Assembly (NCBI GenBank): GCA_022453515.1
Contig: JAJNNY010000038.1
Location: 62,001 to 126,000, forward strand
Source: Astrocystis sublimbata
Lineage: Eukaryota > Ascomycota > Sordariomycetes > Xylariales > Xylariaceae
Reading direction: 5' to 3'
Length of the DNA: 64,000 nt
The notes under the pieces were generated by a model. It was not told the origin of the DNA, made no database searches, and was given only the letters and a program-made list of their open reading frames with translations. The first letter of the stretch is position 1, and each line of letters opens with the position of its first letter. Of the stretch, positions 24,812 through 36,863 are shown piece by piece. The position numbers and the translations under genes were made by a program.

Positions 24812-27217
24812 ATGACGGCTGATGTCCAGATATATCGGCTGGACATCGCCTCACTGTTCTCCACCCTCTCCGAACAGGAGAAAAAGTACAGTCATTATAT
24901 GGCCAGGTATATATAAGCATATCCGACGACAAAAGTACATGGCAATTTCTTATCAGACTGGTTAGGGCTGCTTGGGCTGGGGCCCGAATCATATTTCGGC
25001 AAGTATCTCCAGAATCTCCCGCCATATTCGACTTCATCATACGGCTGCGAGAATTATGTGACGGAGATTGGCAAAGGTTCGCTCATTTGGAGGGTGTCTC
25101 CCAAGGTGATGTATCCGCGTTCCTCGCATATGCAGCTACTTTCCTGTCCAATGTGGGAAACTACTATGTGAGTCAGCCGAGAATGTTTTGGCCAGCATCG
25201 TATTGACCTTTAGCGAAAGGGCTCTGGGGACCAAAAGTTCGTACCCAAGATGAACCCCCACGCCTTGAATATCATCGCTGCCCAAACACCGGATCTCACC
25301 AGCCTCTATGACGAGTTTCGAGACCACATATTCGCTGTACCACCGTATAGCCTTGGCTTCCCAAGTAACTTGTCGCAAAGCTCATACTATTTCGGGAATG
25401 AAATCAGCAAAGAGGAGATCGCTTCGGTTTCCAAGGCTTTGGATGCTGCGTCCGTCTTCCCAGAAAATACGCGGATCGAAAAATTGGGACCCAACGCATA
25501 CAAATTGCACCAAGCATCGATAGATCCCATGGCGGCCACTAGATTACTTGGCCATCCCGATTCCGCGTTGGAGATATACCTAGTTGGCGGTGATTACGCC
25601 ACCGATTTAGCGCGCATATGCGACAACCTGGAAAAGGCCTCGGTTTTTGCTGCGACCGATACTCAACGAAAGTTTCTAAGCGAGTATATTGAGAGCTTCC
25701 AGACTGGAAACCTTGAGACCTACCGCGACTCACAAAGAAACTGGGTCACTGATAAAGGCCCGAAAATTGAGAACATTTTTGGATTCGTGGAGCCCTATAG
25801 GGATCCGTATGGTGTACGGTCGGAATTCGAGGGTCTTGTGGCCATTGCAGATGCCAAAGAAACCACATTGCTGTCAAAATTGGTCGAGCAATCTGACAAG
25901 TTCATTCGACGACTACCATGGGCTTCGAATGAAAACCATGGCAAAGGACTATTCGAGAAGTCCCTTTTCGAGCCACCTGACTTCTCAAGTATCCATGGCA
26001 AGGGCCCCTCTCCCCTAATAATTTATGCGGTGGCCACTGACTTTATGGAAGCTCTTGCCTATTGTTCAAGTATTATATTCCCAGGCATCAATTTACCAAA
26101 TGTACGATAGAATGGTACGATGTAATTGCGAGGCTAACACGTTGATAGTACAACGACATTCGTCAAGATGTCGGATTCAAGAATGTGATTATCGCCAACC
26201 GTATGGTAGCTGAGAGTACAGCTATACAATGGCCATTCATCCCTGCAGAAGAGATTCAGACTTTTCAGAAGCATAAGTATCCTGCCTACTACTGGTGGGT
26301 AGTTCTCCATGAATTACTCGGCCATGGAACAGGTAAGATGATGATGGAGCAAGCTGCTGGTAAATTCAACTTCGACACTTCGAGCCCGCCATTGAATCCC
26401 CTAGACAACAAGCCCATTCAAACATGGTATAAGCCTGGCCAAACATGGACTGGGCAATTCGGTGACTTGTCAACCACGGTTGACGAATGTCGGTGTGAAC
26501 TTGTTGGGGCGTTCCTCATGGACGATCATGAGCTTTTGGCGCTACTGGGATATACTGAGCAAACGTCTATCAAGGCCAGTGACCGTAAGTTACATTCAGC
26601 ATAACTTGGGGATGATTACTGATTCTAGGAGTCACGTACAATTTGTACCAACAGCTCGGAGTAGATGGCCTACGTGGACTAGCTAATTTCAATGTTGAAA
26701 GCAAGGTATGTCTAAATATCGGCCATGGAGAGATTTGACTGACCTTCTTGGGGTCAGCAATGGGGTCAAGCACATAGCCGGGTGAGAGAGCCTAGATCTG
26801 TCTGATTCACAAGCTCACTAACTGCCTAAGGCACATTTCGCAATGCTCACTTGTTTGCTCAGAAATGGCGATGGCTGCATTAAAGTTCAACATGATCTTA
26901 CTAATAAGACACTCACCGTCTTAGTTGATCGCTCGAAGATAGTGAGCCATGGAAAGAAGGCACTGGGCGAGATGCTATTGAGACTTCACATCTATCGTTG
27001 CACGGCAGATTTACACGCTTGTAGACGGTATTACGAAGATCTATCTTACGTGGACGACGAACGACTGCGGTGGAGGGAAACCGTCCTCGCCAATAAGCCA
27101 CCCCCTTTGTTGAACGTTCAGGCGAACACTTTCGAACAGGGGGGCATGATTGCACTTAAGGAATATGAAATGACATACAATGGGATCATCGAAAGTTGGT
27201 ATGAACGCACACTATGA
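24812..27217 (+). CDS. dpp3: Dipeptidyl peptidase III (family M49)
   Basis: This cytosolic zinc aminopeptidase removes dipeptides from the N termini of oligopeptides. Seven exons join in frame: 24812-24906, 24957-25167, 25214-26101, 26149-26584, 26629-26705, 26758-26781 and 26831-27217, giving 705 residues, the normal family length. The M49 zinc motif HELLGH is at about residues 452-457, and the third ligand is the Glu of DECRCE at about residue 511. The early NYYRKGSGDQKFVPKM segment and the ESKQWGQAHSRAHF segment spanning three exons also fit the family. The introns are 44-56 bases with normal signals. The N terminus (MTADVQIYR) is the first ATG in frame. All expected motifs are present, so it should be functional. 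Confidence 0.93.
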
Positions 27218-27261
27218 TAAGATGTCATACTTAGGGAAGTAGTGAGAATTCGTTGCGGTGT

Positions 27262-28589
27262 TTATTGCGAGTCTGGAGCTTGAAGCTGGTAGACGAGCTG
27301 GACTATCTGGAAGATTACTTGAACAAATGCCAGGAACAAGCCAATTCCCCCAATGACTATCACCGCCCAAAATGTGAGCCATGAGGCCGAATCCCTATTA
27401 TCCAGCCATAGCTCAGACCAAGACCTTGGTTTTCTCTGATTTAAATGACTATTCAGGCGAACAAGTCTAGTTCTGAGGTGAGGAAAATCTTTCGCTAGTT
27501 CGTAGGAGTTGCGTTGTGTGATTCCCAGCGAGGCATTCAAGTCTTTGTTTGAGCAAATCTTGAATAGAAGGTCATCGCGAACAATAAACGACATTCCTTG
27601 GAATGGAGACAGCTTCCGAAATAGCCGACGCGATCTTATATTTTGCCCAATGAACAGTCGATAAGATAGTAAAATTTCTTCCAGCAACTGCAACACATCT
27701 CTTCTTGTGCCCCAATAGTGACTATTGGGACTTACTGATGCACAGGCATGTATGGCACCAGCCCCAGTGACATCATTGCGGATATTTGCCTCACAAAATG
27801 ATGGGTAACGATATAGGTAGACAATTCGTGCATTTTTGTCGAGCTCGAGATGACAAGACAGACAATCTGTCCATTCGACTGACACGCCCCCGATGGTTGT
27901 TAAAAGAAACAAGTTCAATGTCGAGGGCTCAACGGTTTGCAGGCTGTCATATGACTTCAGCTCTTCCACATCCACCACGGGACGGAAATTCGCGGGGGGT
28001 AGCATGAGTCCAAATCCCAGCAAGAACTCGGGGATACGTTTGCTGCTTCCCATGCGAGACTGCTTGAGACTCATATGGCTTTCGCCCTGGTGCCCGTCCA
28101 TCTCATCCATGATGCAGAATTCACTTGGCGGGCATGATAACGAATCAGGCCGGTAAAGCATCGTCAGCCAACCCGTAATACCAAAGACTAGGGTCGCTGC
28201 TGAAGCGAGATATTGGTGTTTGTCTCCAGCAATTATGCTGTCTTCCTTCCAAAGTGACTCGACGATACTGTCAATACTTGGAGCGTCCTGATCCTTGAGT
28301 ATTCCAAGTATCTTTGAGCACAGTGGGAAGAATATTTCTGTCAGATACTCGTCACTTTCGCAATCGAATCCCGGGAGGCACTCGAACATGGAACTGGGCT
28401 GCAGTCTAAGCTGCTCTTGTAGCCACCGTCCATACCATGGAAGGTTCGAGAGAAGACCAGACAATGCACCGATAGATTTACGGGCTCTTTTCGGCCCCAG
28501 CTCTAAGAACCAATAGTCAGTTCAACAGTCAACCTTGGACTTCAGTCGCCATGACAGATCAACATACTGAAAGTTCTGGATCTGAACAT
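27262..28589 (-). CDS. Unrecognised protein with one C-terminal membrane segment
   Basis: I do not recognise a named family. The main exon (28502-27262) is open without an internal ATG near its beginning. A 22-base first exon (28589-28568) supplies the start: the intron at 28567-28503 has donor GTATGT, branch CTGAC and acceptor CTTAG, and keeps the frame, giving 420 residues beginning MFRSRTFKLGPKRAR. A hydrophobic stretch near the C terminus (WAVIVIGGIGLFLAFVQVIF) is probably a single membrane span preceded by a Trp/Ser-rich linker. The region before it contains YWGTRRDVLQLLEEILLSYRLF and SRRLFRKLSPFQ, which looks helical. It is convergent with dpp3 (44 bases between stops) and divergent from the disrupted receptor gene. 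An anchored cytoplasmic protein is possible; the function is unknown. Confidence 0.7.
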
Positions 28590-29173
28590 TTTCTCGCACG
28601 CTAATTAAGGTTGGCGTCAGAGGTGACGTTAGATTGTAAGAGTCGCAGAAGTCTAAGAATGATCCGCTACCTAGTTTAAAGCAACATAGTGCACTTCGAC
28701 TCCAGCACGCACCTCTTCTATCTATACTTATATTTACCCCTCCCAACGCATGTATATTTGAACCTAGTGGCAGCCTCTTTTTCAGGCCGGCAGCTAACAT
28801 GCAGCAAACAGATCCAAGCCTGATCATGTTACGCCACCAATGAGGTCTTTAAATTCCTTCCACACGAAGGTGAAACCGAGGAACCGTAGCCAGGCGGGCC
28901 TGGAAGCATTGTTCAATTACATACTGTTGCTGACATATAAGCATCAGTAGCACTATGTGTTGTTAGGTCACAATAGCATGGTTGTTCATGCACCGTGCCG
29001 TGACTGTTGGTGGCGTCAAACATGGGTCCTTGCATGTCACATGTGGCACATTCAAAACCCCGCAGATAACGGCCAACGATGTCTATTTAAGTATCCATGG
29101 ACCATTGCCACCTCAACTTGTCTCGATCTAGCACAACGAGCAATTATATCAGGTTGCACCCAGCGCTAATAAC
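28590..29173. other. Shared upstream region of the membrane protein and NLR genes
   Basis: About 0.6 kb separates two divergent starts. The ORF on the - strand at 28827-28522 overlaps the short first exon in another frame and has no domain. No further gene is seen. Confidence 0.5.
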
Positions 29174-29553
29174 ATGGCGAAGTAAGCCCCAAAACGGTCT
29201 CATGTTACACGTTGTCATTTATGTGGGCTAATATTGAGAAGACCTCCTTCGTCTCCAGCGCCCTTGTGGAGCAAGGCGCTCGAGAGGTATCGGGATGAAT
29301 TGGGAGGCACCGAAGATTACCAAGCCGTGCATGAAGTACATTCCCTTGAGGACCTTCTTAGCCATGTGAATACACTCCAAAACGCACAACCGCGCGAGAG
29401 ACAGCACCTGGTCTCTTTGAACAGACTCGCTCCCAAGCTCAAGTTCTTAGATGACTTCTCAGCAGTAATCGCTCTGACATTTGGCGCTGACCCAGCGTTG
29501 ACGGCAATGGTATGGGGGAGTGTCCGTTTGATCCTGACTTTAGCTTCTTCAGC

Positions 29554-29558
29554 CAGAG
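29554..29558. repeat. Target site duplication CAGAG, left copy
   Basis: CAGAG directly precedes the 5' LTR and recurs directly after the 3' LTR at 36859-36863, as left by Ty3/gypsy integration. Confidence 0.93.
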
Positions 29559-29888
29559 TGTCACACGGGTCACTTCCGGGCTACCCAAATAGGAAGCCTA
29601 CGCGCCCTAAACCTCTGAATATGTAGATGATTGGATCAGAGCTACGGATCTAGAAGGTCATGAGGACCTCCGTATGCAGGCGACAACCAACAGGCATAAG
29701 TGAGGCGTGCCGCAGACCCGAGGAAGGTCCGAAGCCGGCCTCAAGGGCTGCCAGAAGGAGCATAAATAGAAGGGATTCCTCCAGCCTGGAATAGAGGCTT
29801 TAGGAGGATATGGACCCTTTTGTGCCCTAGAGAATTATTAGCTGAATCGAAGCTTATTCCAAGCCCTAGAAATCTAGCCCTTGTTATA
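29559..29888 (+). repeat. 5' LTR (330 bp)
   Basis: It begins TGTCACACGG and ends CTTGTTATA, where the terminal CA appears to have become TA. By hand alignment it differs from the 3' LTR at 13 positions (about 96% identity), all C/T or G/A. A TATA-like CATAAATAGA lies near 29760. The presumed transcript start is the TAGAG at 29828, inferred from the priming site. Confidence 0.95.
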
Positions 29889-29889
29889 G

Positions 29890-29900
29890 ATAATTCTCTA
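29890..29900 (+). other. Self-priming primer binding site (Tf1 type)
   Basis: ATAATTCTCTA, two bases inside the 5' LTR boundary, is the exact reverse complement of TAGAGAATTAT at 29828-29838 in the LTR. Tf1/sushi elements prime reverse transcription by folding the first 11 bases of their own mRNA onto such a site. No match to a tRNA 3' end is evident. The length of 11 matches Tf1. Confidence 0.75.
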
Positions 29901-30622
29901 CTACTAAAGGAGAACTCCAGACCATTTACATACTACCCTTTCTATATACTATCCATAAGCCCAAGGACTTTTATAAACGCAAAGTACTTTAGTAAATCCA
30001 TATGTTAACTAAGGCTATAATAGTTATCGCTAGTAATAAATCACTTTTATCCTTATTAACGAATACAATATCTATTGCTGGCGATACCCCCTACCCAGGT
30101 ATTAGTAATATCCCTAAACTAATAGTAGAAATACTAGCTACTGGACCCCAGGAATTAAGCCCTAACGCTAGCTTAGAAAAATCTAGTTCTAAAGAATCAG
30201 AATCGGAGTCAGAAGAATCTAACGAATCGGAGAACAAAAAAGGAAGCCCTACACCTATACCTATTATTATTAGTACCTAATAAACAGACGATATACCTCT
30301 AAACCTTCCATCTTTACTTTTACTACTATTAGGACCTATTACGGGTTCTATTGCTTTATTACGAGCCTAGTTACTTATAGGATTAATACCCTTACTAACT
30401 ATCATCCTACTAACTAAGATACCAGCGGAGCCTATTACATTAACAGAACTCGTATTACGCGACCCCGAGGCGCTACCTAACGTGTCTCCAACCAATACAT
30501 TACCTCCCGTTAAGCACGTTCTTGCGCTCATCGACTATATCGGTAGGCCTAAGCCTACCCAGTACTAACGCCAACGATCCCTACGTGGGCGTTTCCCGAT
30601 CAAAAGCATATCTACCTCCAAT

Positions 30623-32626
30623 ATGCCACAAGCACCCAGCAGGGAAGCCACCCCGGTAGGCCCTACTACCAATCCTACACCCGACGGATCCTTGACGCTC
30701 TATTATACCCCGCCGTTTACTACCATCCTGCAAGGCCAGACGGTGGACGAGGAGATGTCTGACATCACCCTGTCTCACCCTGACCTATGGATGATTACCC
30801 TATACAACCAGATGCAGCAGGGCGTCGAGCTCGGTTACACACTAGCTAAAGGCGTGGCCAACTTAGACAACGATAGGAAGCAGGAACTCCAGGACTACTA
30901 TGGGAAAGTCCAGGATACCTACGACACTTTCTATAACATGTGTAAACAAGGTTTCTAGCTGAGCAAGGAGCAAGCTCGACAACTGGAAACCCGTATGCAG
31001 GAAACCAGTACGTCGTTTGTATGCAAAGTTTGGGCTACCGTGGCCTCTCTTACCCGGAATGTAGAGACCCGGAATAAGGCCGTTATGGGCCTCCAGGAGA
31101 TAGTAAAGCTCTACTATAACGTACTCCATATCCTTAACAACAAAATTATAACCCAGGAAAACCTGATCCGAACCTAGCAGATGGACTACGGTAACCTGGT
31201 AAACGAATTAAATCAGTGGGGATATAAGAAGGACCAACGCCTCAACCACTTGGAAGAACAACCGTACGCGGATCCTACTTAAATCAAAGAAATATACCAG
31301 TATACAGAAGCTATAGTTGCTAAAATATAGCACTAGCTATAAACTAATCAACAAATCAATATTAATTTAGTAATATATAATATAAAGGCATAAACCCTAT
31401 CTAGCGCCTTTATTAGCCAACCCTAGTCACGCCCTTGTACCAAATACTCCAGCTCAGAAGCTCGGATTAGAGACCAACTAACCTCAGAGGCACTACAAGC
31501 CTCACAAATGAGGGGGGTCTCCGAGGCAGCTCAAGCCTAGCACTAAGCAACCAGGGTGCGAGCCTCCCTTATTAGAGCACCTAGCGGACCAGGGGACAAC
31601 CCGGATAACTCTAACAATGATTTCAGGGGTTACCGCCCTTTTTAACCACCTTGTGGACCTCCTAGGGGGCCACTACAAAAACCACCCAGATAATCCGGTA
31701 GGGATAGTAACAATAATGACAACTCGCCACCCCGGAATAGTACAGAAGACCGCTTGATTAGAGCGCTAGAACGTCTAGTCCGACCCCCAACAATAGTAAC
31801 GATCAACCCTATACAACTCAACAAGCCTAGTATATATAACAGAAAAGACAAATCAAAGTTCACACTATAGTAGGCCAGGGTACAATCGTATATACAGTCG
31901 TACTTAGATAGCTTCCCCAAAGACTACCATCGCATTAATTGGGTAGGATCGCTACTAACAGACCTAGCTTAAACGTAGCATCAGTAGCGCCTAGGCCAAC
32001 TGCAGCGCATGGGCCTGCGGGACCAATAGAATGCGTACAAAGTAGCGCTAAAGGAGCGATTCCGGGACTCCTCGGAAAAGCACCGGAATTACCGCAAAAT
32101 AAAGGAGCTACGCTATCACAGAGATACAGTCCAATACATTACGGAAATAATGGATCTTAACAAGGCAGTCAAATAGTCTAGAACAACGTTCCAAACCCAT
32201 ATATCAAAAACCTTGCCCGATAAGATTACTAAATTAGTATACTCTAGGCAAAGCATTATACCTAAAGATAATAACAAGTTCCTGGACGTAATTCATAAAA
32301 CAGGATCGATCTACAAAAACATGCTTACAAACCTAGGCCTAATAACACTATCGTTAAAAAGCGGGCCCGCTTCAACAATAGAGCACTCGAAGTTAAGCCA
32401 ACCCAAAAAAAAAAATCGCTCCAACTCTGGCCCAAATCGATCCTCAAAACAGAACAAAGGCAAAAAAGCTAGCCAATCCAGACCCAGGATCGAGGCGAAG
32501 AACAAACGTTGGGGTTCCAACAAGGAGGCCCTACAAAAGATAGCACAAAACGCTATTAACCAACAAAAACGCGATAGGAAAGCATATTAGCGATACAGCC
32601 ATAATAACTATTAAACCTTCGCTTGC
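30623..32626 (+). pseudogene. Degenerate gag with a destroyed zinc knuckle
   Basis: The capsid-like frame starts at 30623 (MPQAPSREATPV) and stays open to about 30957, then continues through several stops. Near the end, 32585-32626 keeps the exact spacing of a CCHC zinc knuckle (C-x2-C-x4-H-x4-C), but the first two Cys and the His read as Tyr and only the last Cys remains. Two x positions are TAG/TAA. The Lys-rich stretch before it (near 32400-32480) is typical of nucleocapsid. Confidence 0.7.
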
Positions 32627-33009
32627 TTCGCTAAGAAAGATCAAAAAAGCAAAGACCTACCGCCAGCCCCGGAGAAAATCTCTTTTACAAAACGAAAAGC
32701 CAAGGATAATCCAACTCACGATATAAAAAAAGCATAGGTAGATATAATAATAACAGAAACAATATATCTAGGAAACGAACCCATAATAGAAATAGTACCT
32801 ATAACCTATTTCGAAAACAAGGACTCTAAATCGGATTTTTAAATAATCCCCATACAACACCTCATAAAACCAATAGACCGTATCAAGGTGAGGCGATCAC
32901 GGTCTTAAGCCTAAAAAGATCATAAGACACTAAAGCAACAATAAAAAGGGTTATACCTAAGCCGAAATCAGGTACCAGACCTATTATACCTATAACCCTA
33001 CTCTACAAC

Positions 33010-35965
33010 AACAATAAACACAAAATCAGGATTCTTCTAGACACTAGTAGTTCGGTACCAGTCCTCTCACTACCTCTTATACGAAAATAAAAGCTGCCGA
33101 TATACAAGCGCATTTCGCCGCGGCTAATAATAGCATTCAACGCTTCCATAGTGCAGGAAGGAGGGAGATACTATACGGACAGCCTAGTATTACAACACCA
33201 GGATAATCACTATACGCGGTTAAACTTCGAGCTTACCACTTTAGACAACCAGTATAACGCTATCCTACCCCAGTAGTGGTTAGAACAACATACCCCGGCC
33301 AATTTCTTCAGCACAACAAAGAAAATCCGGTTCACGTCGCATTATTATCAACAGAACTGCACAAGCCAAGCGGTTCTATTACAAGACAAGGCTCGCGTCG
33401 CACCCTACAACATAGCTTCCTTACAGACTGCCACACAGGCAGCACTAGGGGAAATACCCGAGAAGTTCCGCAGCTACCTTCCCATTATAAGCAAGGAAGC
33501 TACGACCCAACTGCCCGATCACCAGCCATAGGATCACAGTATCGATCTCCAAAAAGGGAAGTCACCCCCGTAGGGGCCCTTATACACTATAAGCGTAAAA
33601 AAGCTCGATACTTTAAAACTATAGTTAAAGGAAATACTTAATAGTAAACAAATTAGGAAATCTACTTTTTCCTGCGGTACCCCGTTAATATTTATAGAAA
33701 AAAAGGACCCTAACGATCCTCTCCGCCCCATAGTTAACTATAGGGGTCTCAATAGTATAACCATACCTATCCGGTATCTGATCCCGCTAATTACTAAACT
33801 ATAAACCCGGTTTAGTATAGCTAAATGGTTTACTAAAATAAACCTTAAATTAGGGTTCTATTTGGTCTATATTAAAAAAAGCTACAAATAAAAAACTGCC
33901 TTTAGATATAAGTACGGATTTTTTAAATATACGGTTATACTATTTGGGCTTATTAACGCCCCGGCCACGTTCTAATCAATAATAAATAATATCTTCTGAG
34001 ATTTTATTAACGCTAGCCTATTAGTATACCTTAACGATCTGCTTATCTATACAAACACTATCGAAAAACACGACCGCTTTATAAAGGAAGTACTCCGTTA
34101 GCTGACCAACCATTACCTTACCGTTGCTCCACAGAAGTACAAATAGCAGGTGCAAAAAGTAGAATTCCTTAGTTATATCATCAGCGCCCAGGGCGTAACA
34201 ATAGCTAAGGACAAAATTAACTATATTACTAAATAGGAAATACCTCGAAGCCTCAAAAAATACCAATAGTTTATAAGGTTTATAAACTTCTATAAAAGAT
34301 TTATTAAAAACTTCTTATCTATTATTAAACCACTAATAGATATAAACAAAAGAGAAAAAAAAAACTAGAAATGGTCTAACGCTATAGGAGAAGCCTTTAA
34401 AGCACTAAAGCACCACTTTACCACAGCGCCCATCCTAGTCCACTTTAACCCGGACGAAACTACGTTTATCGAAACCAATACTTCTAACTTCGCCCTAGGA
34501 GCGGTCATATCCCAAAAAAACAAGGACGGAAGGCTACAACTAGTAGCCTTCCACTCTAGAAAACTAATACCAGCGGAAATAAACTACGAGATCTATAATA
34601 AGGAACTCCTCGCTATTATCAACGGCTTAGATCGTTGGCAACAGTACCTGGAGGGAGCCAAACACCATATTAAGATCTTTTCAAACCATCAAAACCTGGC
34701 CTACTTTACAACAGCTAAAGTACTAAATCAACAACAAGCCCGGTAGGCTCAACAACTGTCCAGTTACTGGTTCATCATCAACTACCGCCCTGGCAGGCAG
34801 AATAAAAAAGCCGATATTTTGTCAAAATTACCCCAATATCGGCCTAAAAAAAAAGGAGCTAAGGACCAGCCAATAACGTCGGTTCTACAGGAGAAATATT
34901 TTTCACACTCGAAAGGTCTCCTGGCAGAATTACCAAAGGACTCAGCCGCAGTACTACTATCCTCTATACAACTATGCAGTCTGACCGTACCTAAATAGGC
35001 TCCAGAGTTCATACAGAAGGTCAAAGAAGCAGGGCCAAAGGATCCAGAGTATATTCTGGGGCTCCAAAACATAGAACCTCAGAAGGATAACACCCGCACA
35101 ACGAAAACAGGGAAACACCTAACCCTAGACAACAGAATACTATACCGAAAAGGACAGTTATAAGTACCCAAAGAACTCCAAAAAGAAGTAATAAGATCGG
35201 AACACGATACACTAATAACCGGTTACATAGGCATAAACAAAACCCTTGAGCTGATTACCCGCAACTTTTGGTAGCCCAGCATAGAAGGGATCGTAAGAAG
35301 CTTCGTAAATAGATGCCTCGAATACCAATATAACAAGGCTCCTAGACACGCCTCACACGGACTCCTACAGCCCATAGAGCTCCATTACAGACCATGGAAC
35401 ACCGTAGCAATAGACTTCATCACAAACCTCCCCCTCTCCAATAGATGCGACTCCATTTGGGTAATAGTAGACCCCTTCACCAAGATAGGACACTTTGTGC
35501 CTCTCAAAATAGGGGAAAAAAAAACCGAAGATCTAATAAAAATCTTTACGAAAACCCATTGGAAGTATTATAGCACCCCCTAGACATTATTTCTAACAGA
35601 GACTCCAGATTCACGGCCCATATATGGAAGGACTTCCTCAAGCTGGTAGGCATCAAGCCCCGTATGAGCATAGCCTTCTACCCACAGACCGACGGGCAGA
35701 CCGAGCGGCTGAATCAGACCCTCGAGATTTACCTCCGTACCTTCGTAAATTATGAAATATCGAACTGGGAGGACTTACTACCCACTACGGAGTTTGCCTA
35801 CAACAACTCCACTTCCACCTCCACACACATAACTCCCTTCTACGCCAACTACAGCTACCACCCTACAGCACATAATCCGCCGACGGGAGCACCCAAGAAC
35901 CCAGGTAGCCGCCTATATGCTTACTGGATGACCCAGGTGCACAAAGAAGCCAAAGAGCACCTGTA
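33010..35965 (+). pseudogene. Degenerate pol: protease, reverse transcriptase, RNase H, integrase
   Basis: The protease motif reads LLDTSSS (33031-33054), with Ser where Gly is expected after D-T. Reverse transcriptase spans about 33510-34070: the VNYRGLNSIT region is readable, and the catalytic box reads YLND at 34027-34038, so one catalytic Asp is Asn. RNase H (about 34440-34850) has Asn for Asp at 34477-34479. In integrase (about 35190-35965), a zinc-binding His and Cys read as Tyr, and SNRD at 35592-35603 has Asn for the second catalytic Asp; the third acidic residue in DGQTERLNQ is intact. Many in-frame TAG/TAA codons interrupt the frame. Confidence 0.85.
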
Positions 35966-36146
35966 AATCAGCCGTCAACAGATAAAAGAGTGGGCCGACA
36001 AACGACGTCTCGAGCCACCCGTCTACAAGAAAGATCAACTGGTAATACTGAACGCCAAACATATTAAAACCAAACGTCCCGCTAAGAAATTCGATAATAA
36101 GCTTCTTAGTCCCTTCCAGATTTAGAAGGTCATCTCCCCTACTACG

Positions 36147-36449
36147 GTGAGACTCGTCCTACCAAAGGGCTGGAAAATATACAACTCTTTTCACGTCTCC
36201 CTCATAAAACCACATCGGGTTGGAAAAGGGCAGACACCGCCTAACCCTAACCAGGTCCTACGGGACACGCCCGCTATAGAAGCCGAGGAGTACTACGTAA
36301 ACAAAATTATTAACTCCATAACAGTCCAAAGTAACATAAAATACCTTATCAAATGGGAAGACTACCCCAAGAAGAAGGACTGGACCTGGGAACCTTACAA
36401 CCACTTGCTCGGCAACCTCGCAAAAGACATAGTCAGACAATTCCGATAA
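36147..36449 (+). pseudogene. Chromodomain at the C terminus of integrase
   Basis: This open stretch carries the GWKIYNSFHVSLIKP motif that ends the integrase core of chromoviruses. A chromodomain follows at about 36285-36446 (YYVNKIINS, YLIKWEDYPKKKDWTWEPYNHL) with its aromatic residues present. Such domains guide integration by binding modified histones. It is less mutated than the upstream pol region but is separated from it by stops. Confidence 0.85.
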
Positions 36450-36511
36450 CAGCATCCGGACAAGCCCCACGATCCTCGAGTAACGGCGATATAGCGCCCG
36501 GGACAGGCTTT

Positions 36512-36528
36512 AAGAAGAAGGGAGATAG
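36512..36528 (+). other. Polypurine tract
   Basis: A purine-rich run (AAGAAGAAGGGAGATAG with one T) lies immediately before the 3' LTR, the normal place for priming plus-strand synthesis. Confidence 0.75.
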
Positions 36529-36858
36529 TATCACACGGGTCACTTCCAGGCTACCCAAATAGAAAGCCTACGCGCCCTAAACCTCTGAATATATAGATGA
36601 TTAGATCAGAGCTACGGATCTAGAAGGTCATAAGAACCTCCGTATACAAGCGACAACCAACAGGCATAAGTAAGGCGTGCCGCAGACCCGAGGAAGGTCC
36701 GAAGCCGGCCTCAAGGGCTGCCAGAAGGAGCATAAATAGAAGGGATTCCTCCAGCCTGGAGTAGAGGCTTTAGGAGGACATGGACCCTTTTGTGCCCTAG
36801 AGAATTATTAGCTGAATCGAAGCTTATTCCAAGCCCTAGAAATCTAGCCCTTGTTACA
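36529..36858 (+). repeat. 3' LTR (330 bp)
   Basis: It begins TATCACACGG (TG changed to TA) and ends CTTGTTACA. Same length as the 5' LTR. At 10 of the 13 differing positions it has A where the 5' LTR has G, so most strand-specific changes hit this copy. Confidence 0.95.
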
Positions 36859-36863
36859 CAGAG
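36859..36863. repeat. Target site duplication CAGAG, right copy
   Basis: Matches 29554-29558 exactly. Removing one copy together with the element restores the host reading frame. Confidence 0.93.

Larger units (their letters stand above)
29559..36858 (+). mobile_element. Ty3/gypsy chromovirus LTR retrotransposon, RIP-mutated and inactive
   Basis: The element is 7300 bp with 330-bp LTRs, exact CAGAG duplications, an 11-base self-priming site, and gag, protease, reverse transcriptase, RNase H, integrase and chromodomain in that order. The order and the C-terminal chromodomain make it a chromovirus; the priming site places it with the Tf1/sushi type. The coding regions are broken by many TAG/TAA codons, often where Trp or Gln is expected, and catalytic residues are altered by G-to-A or C-to-T changes. 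This is the signature of repeat-induced point mutation. It lies in the same orientation as the host receptor gene. It cannot move on its own in this state. Confidence 0.95.
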
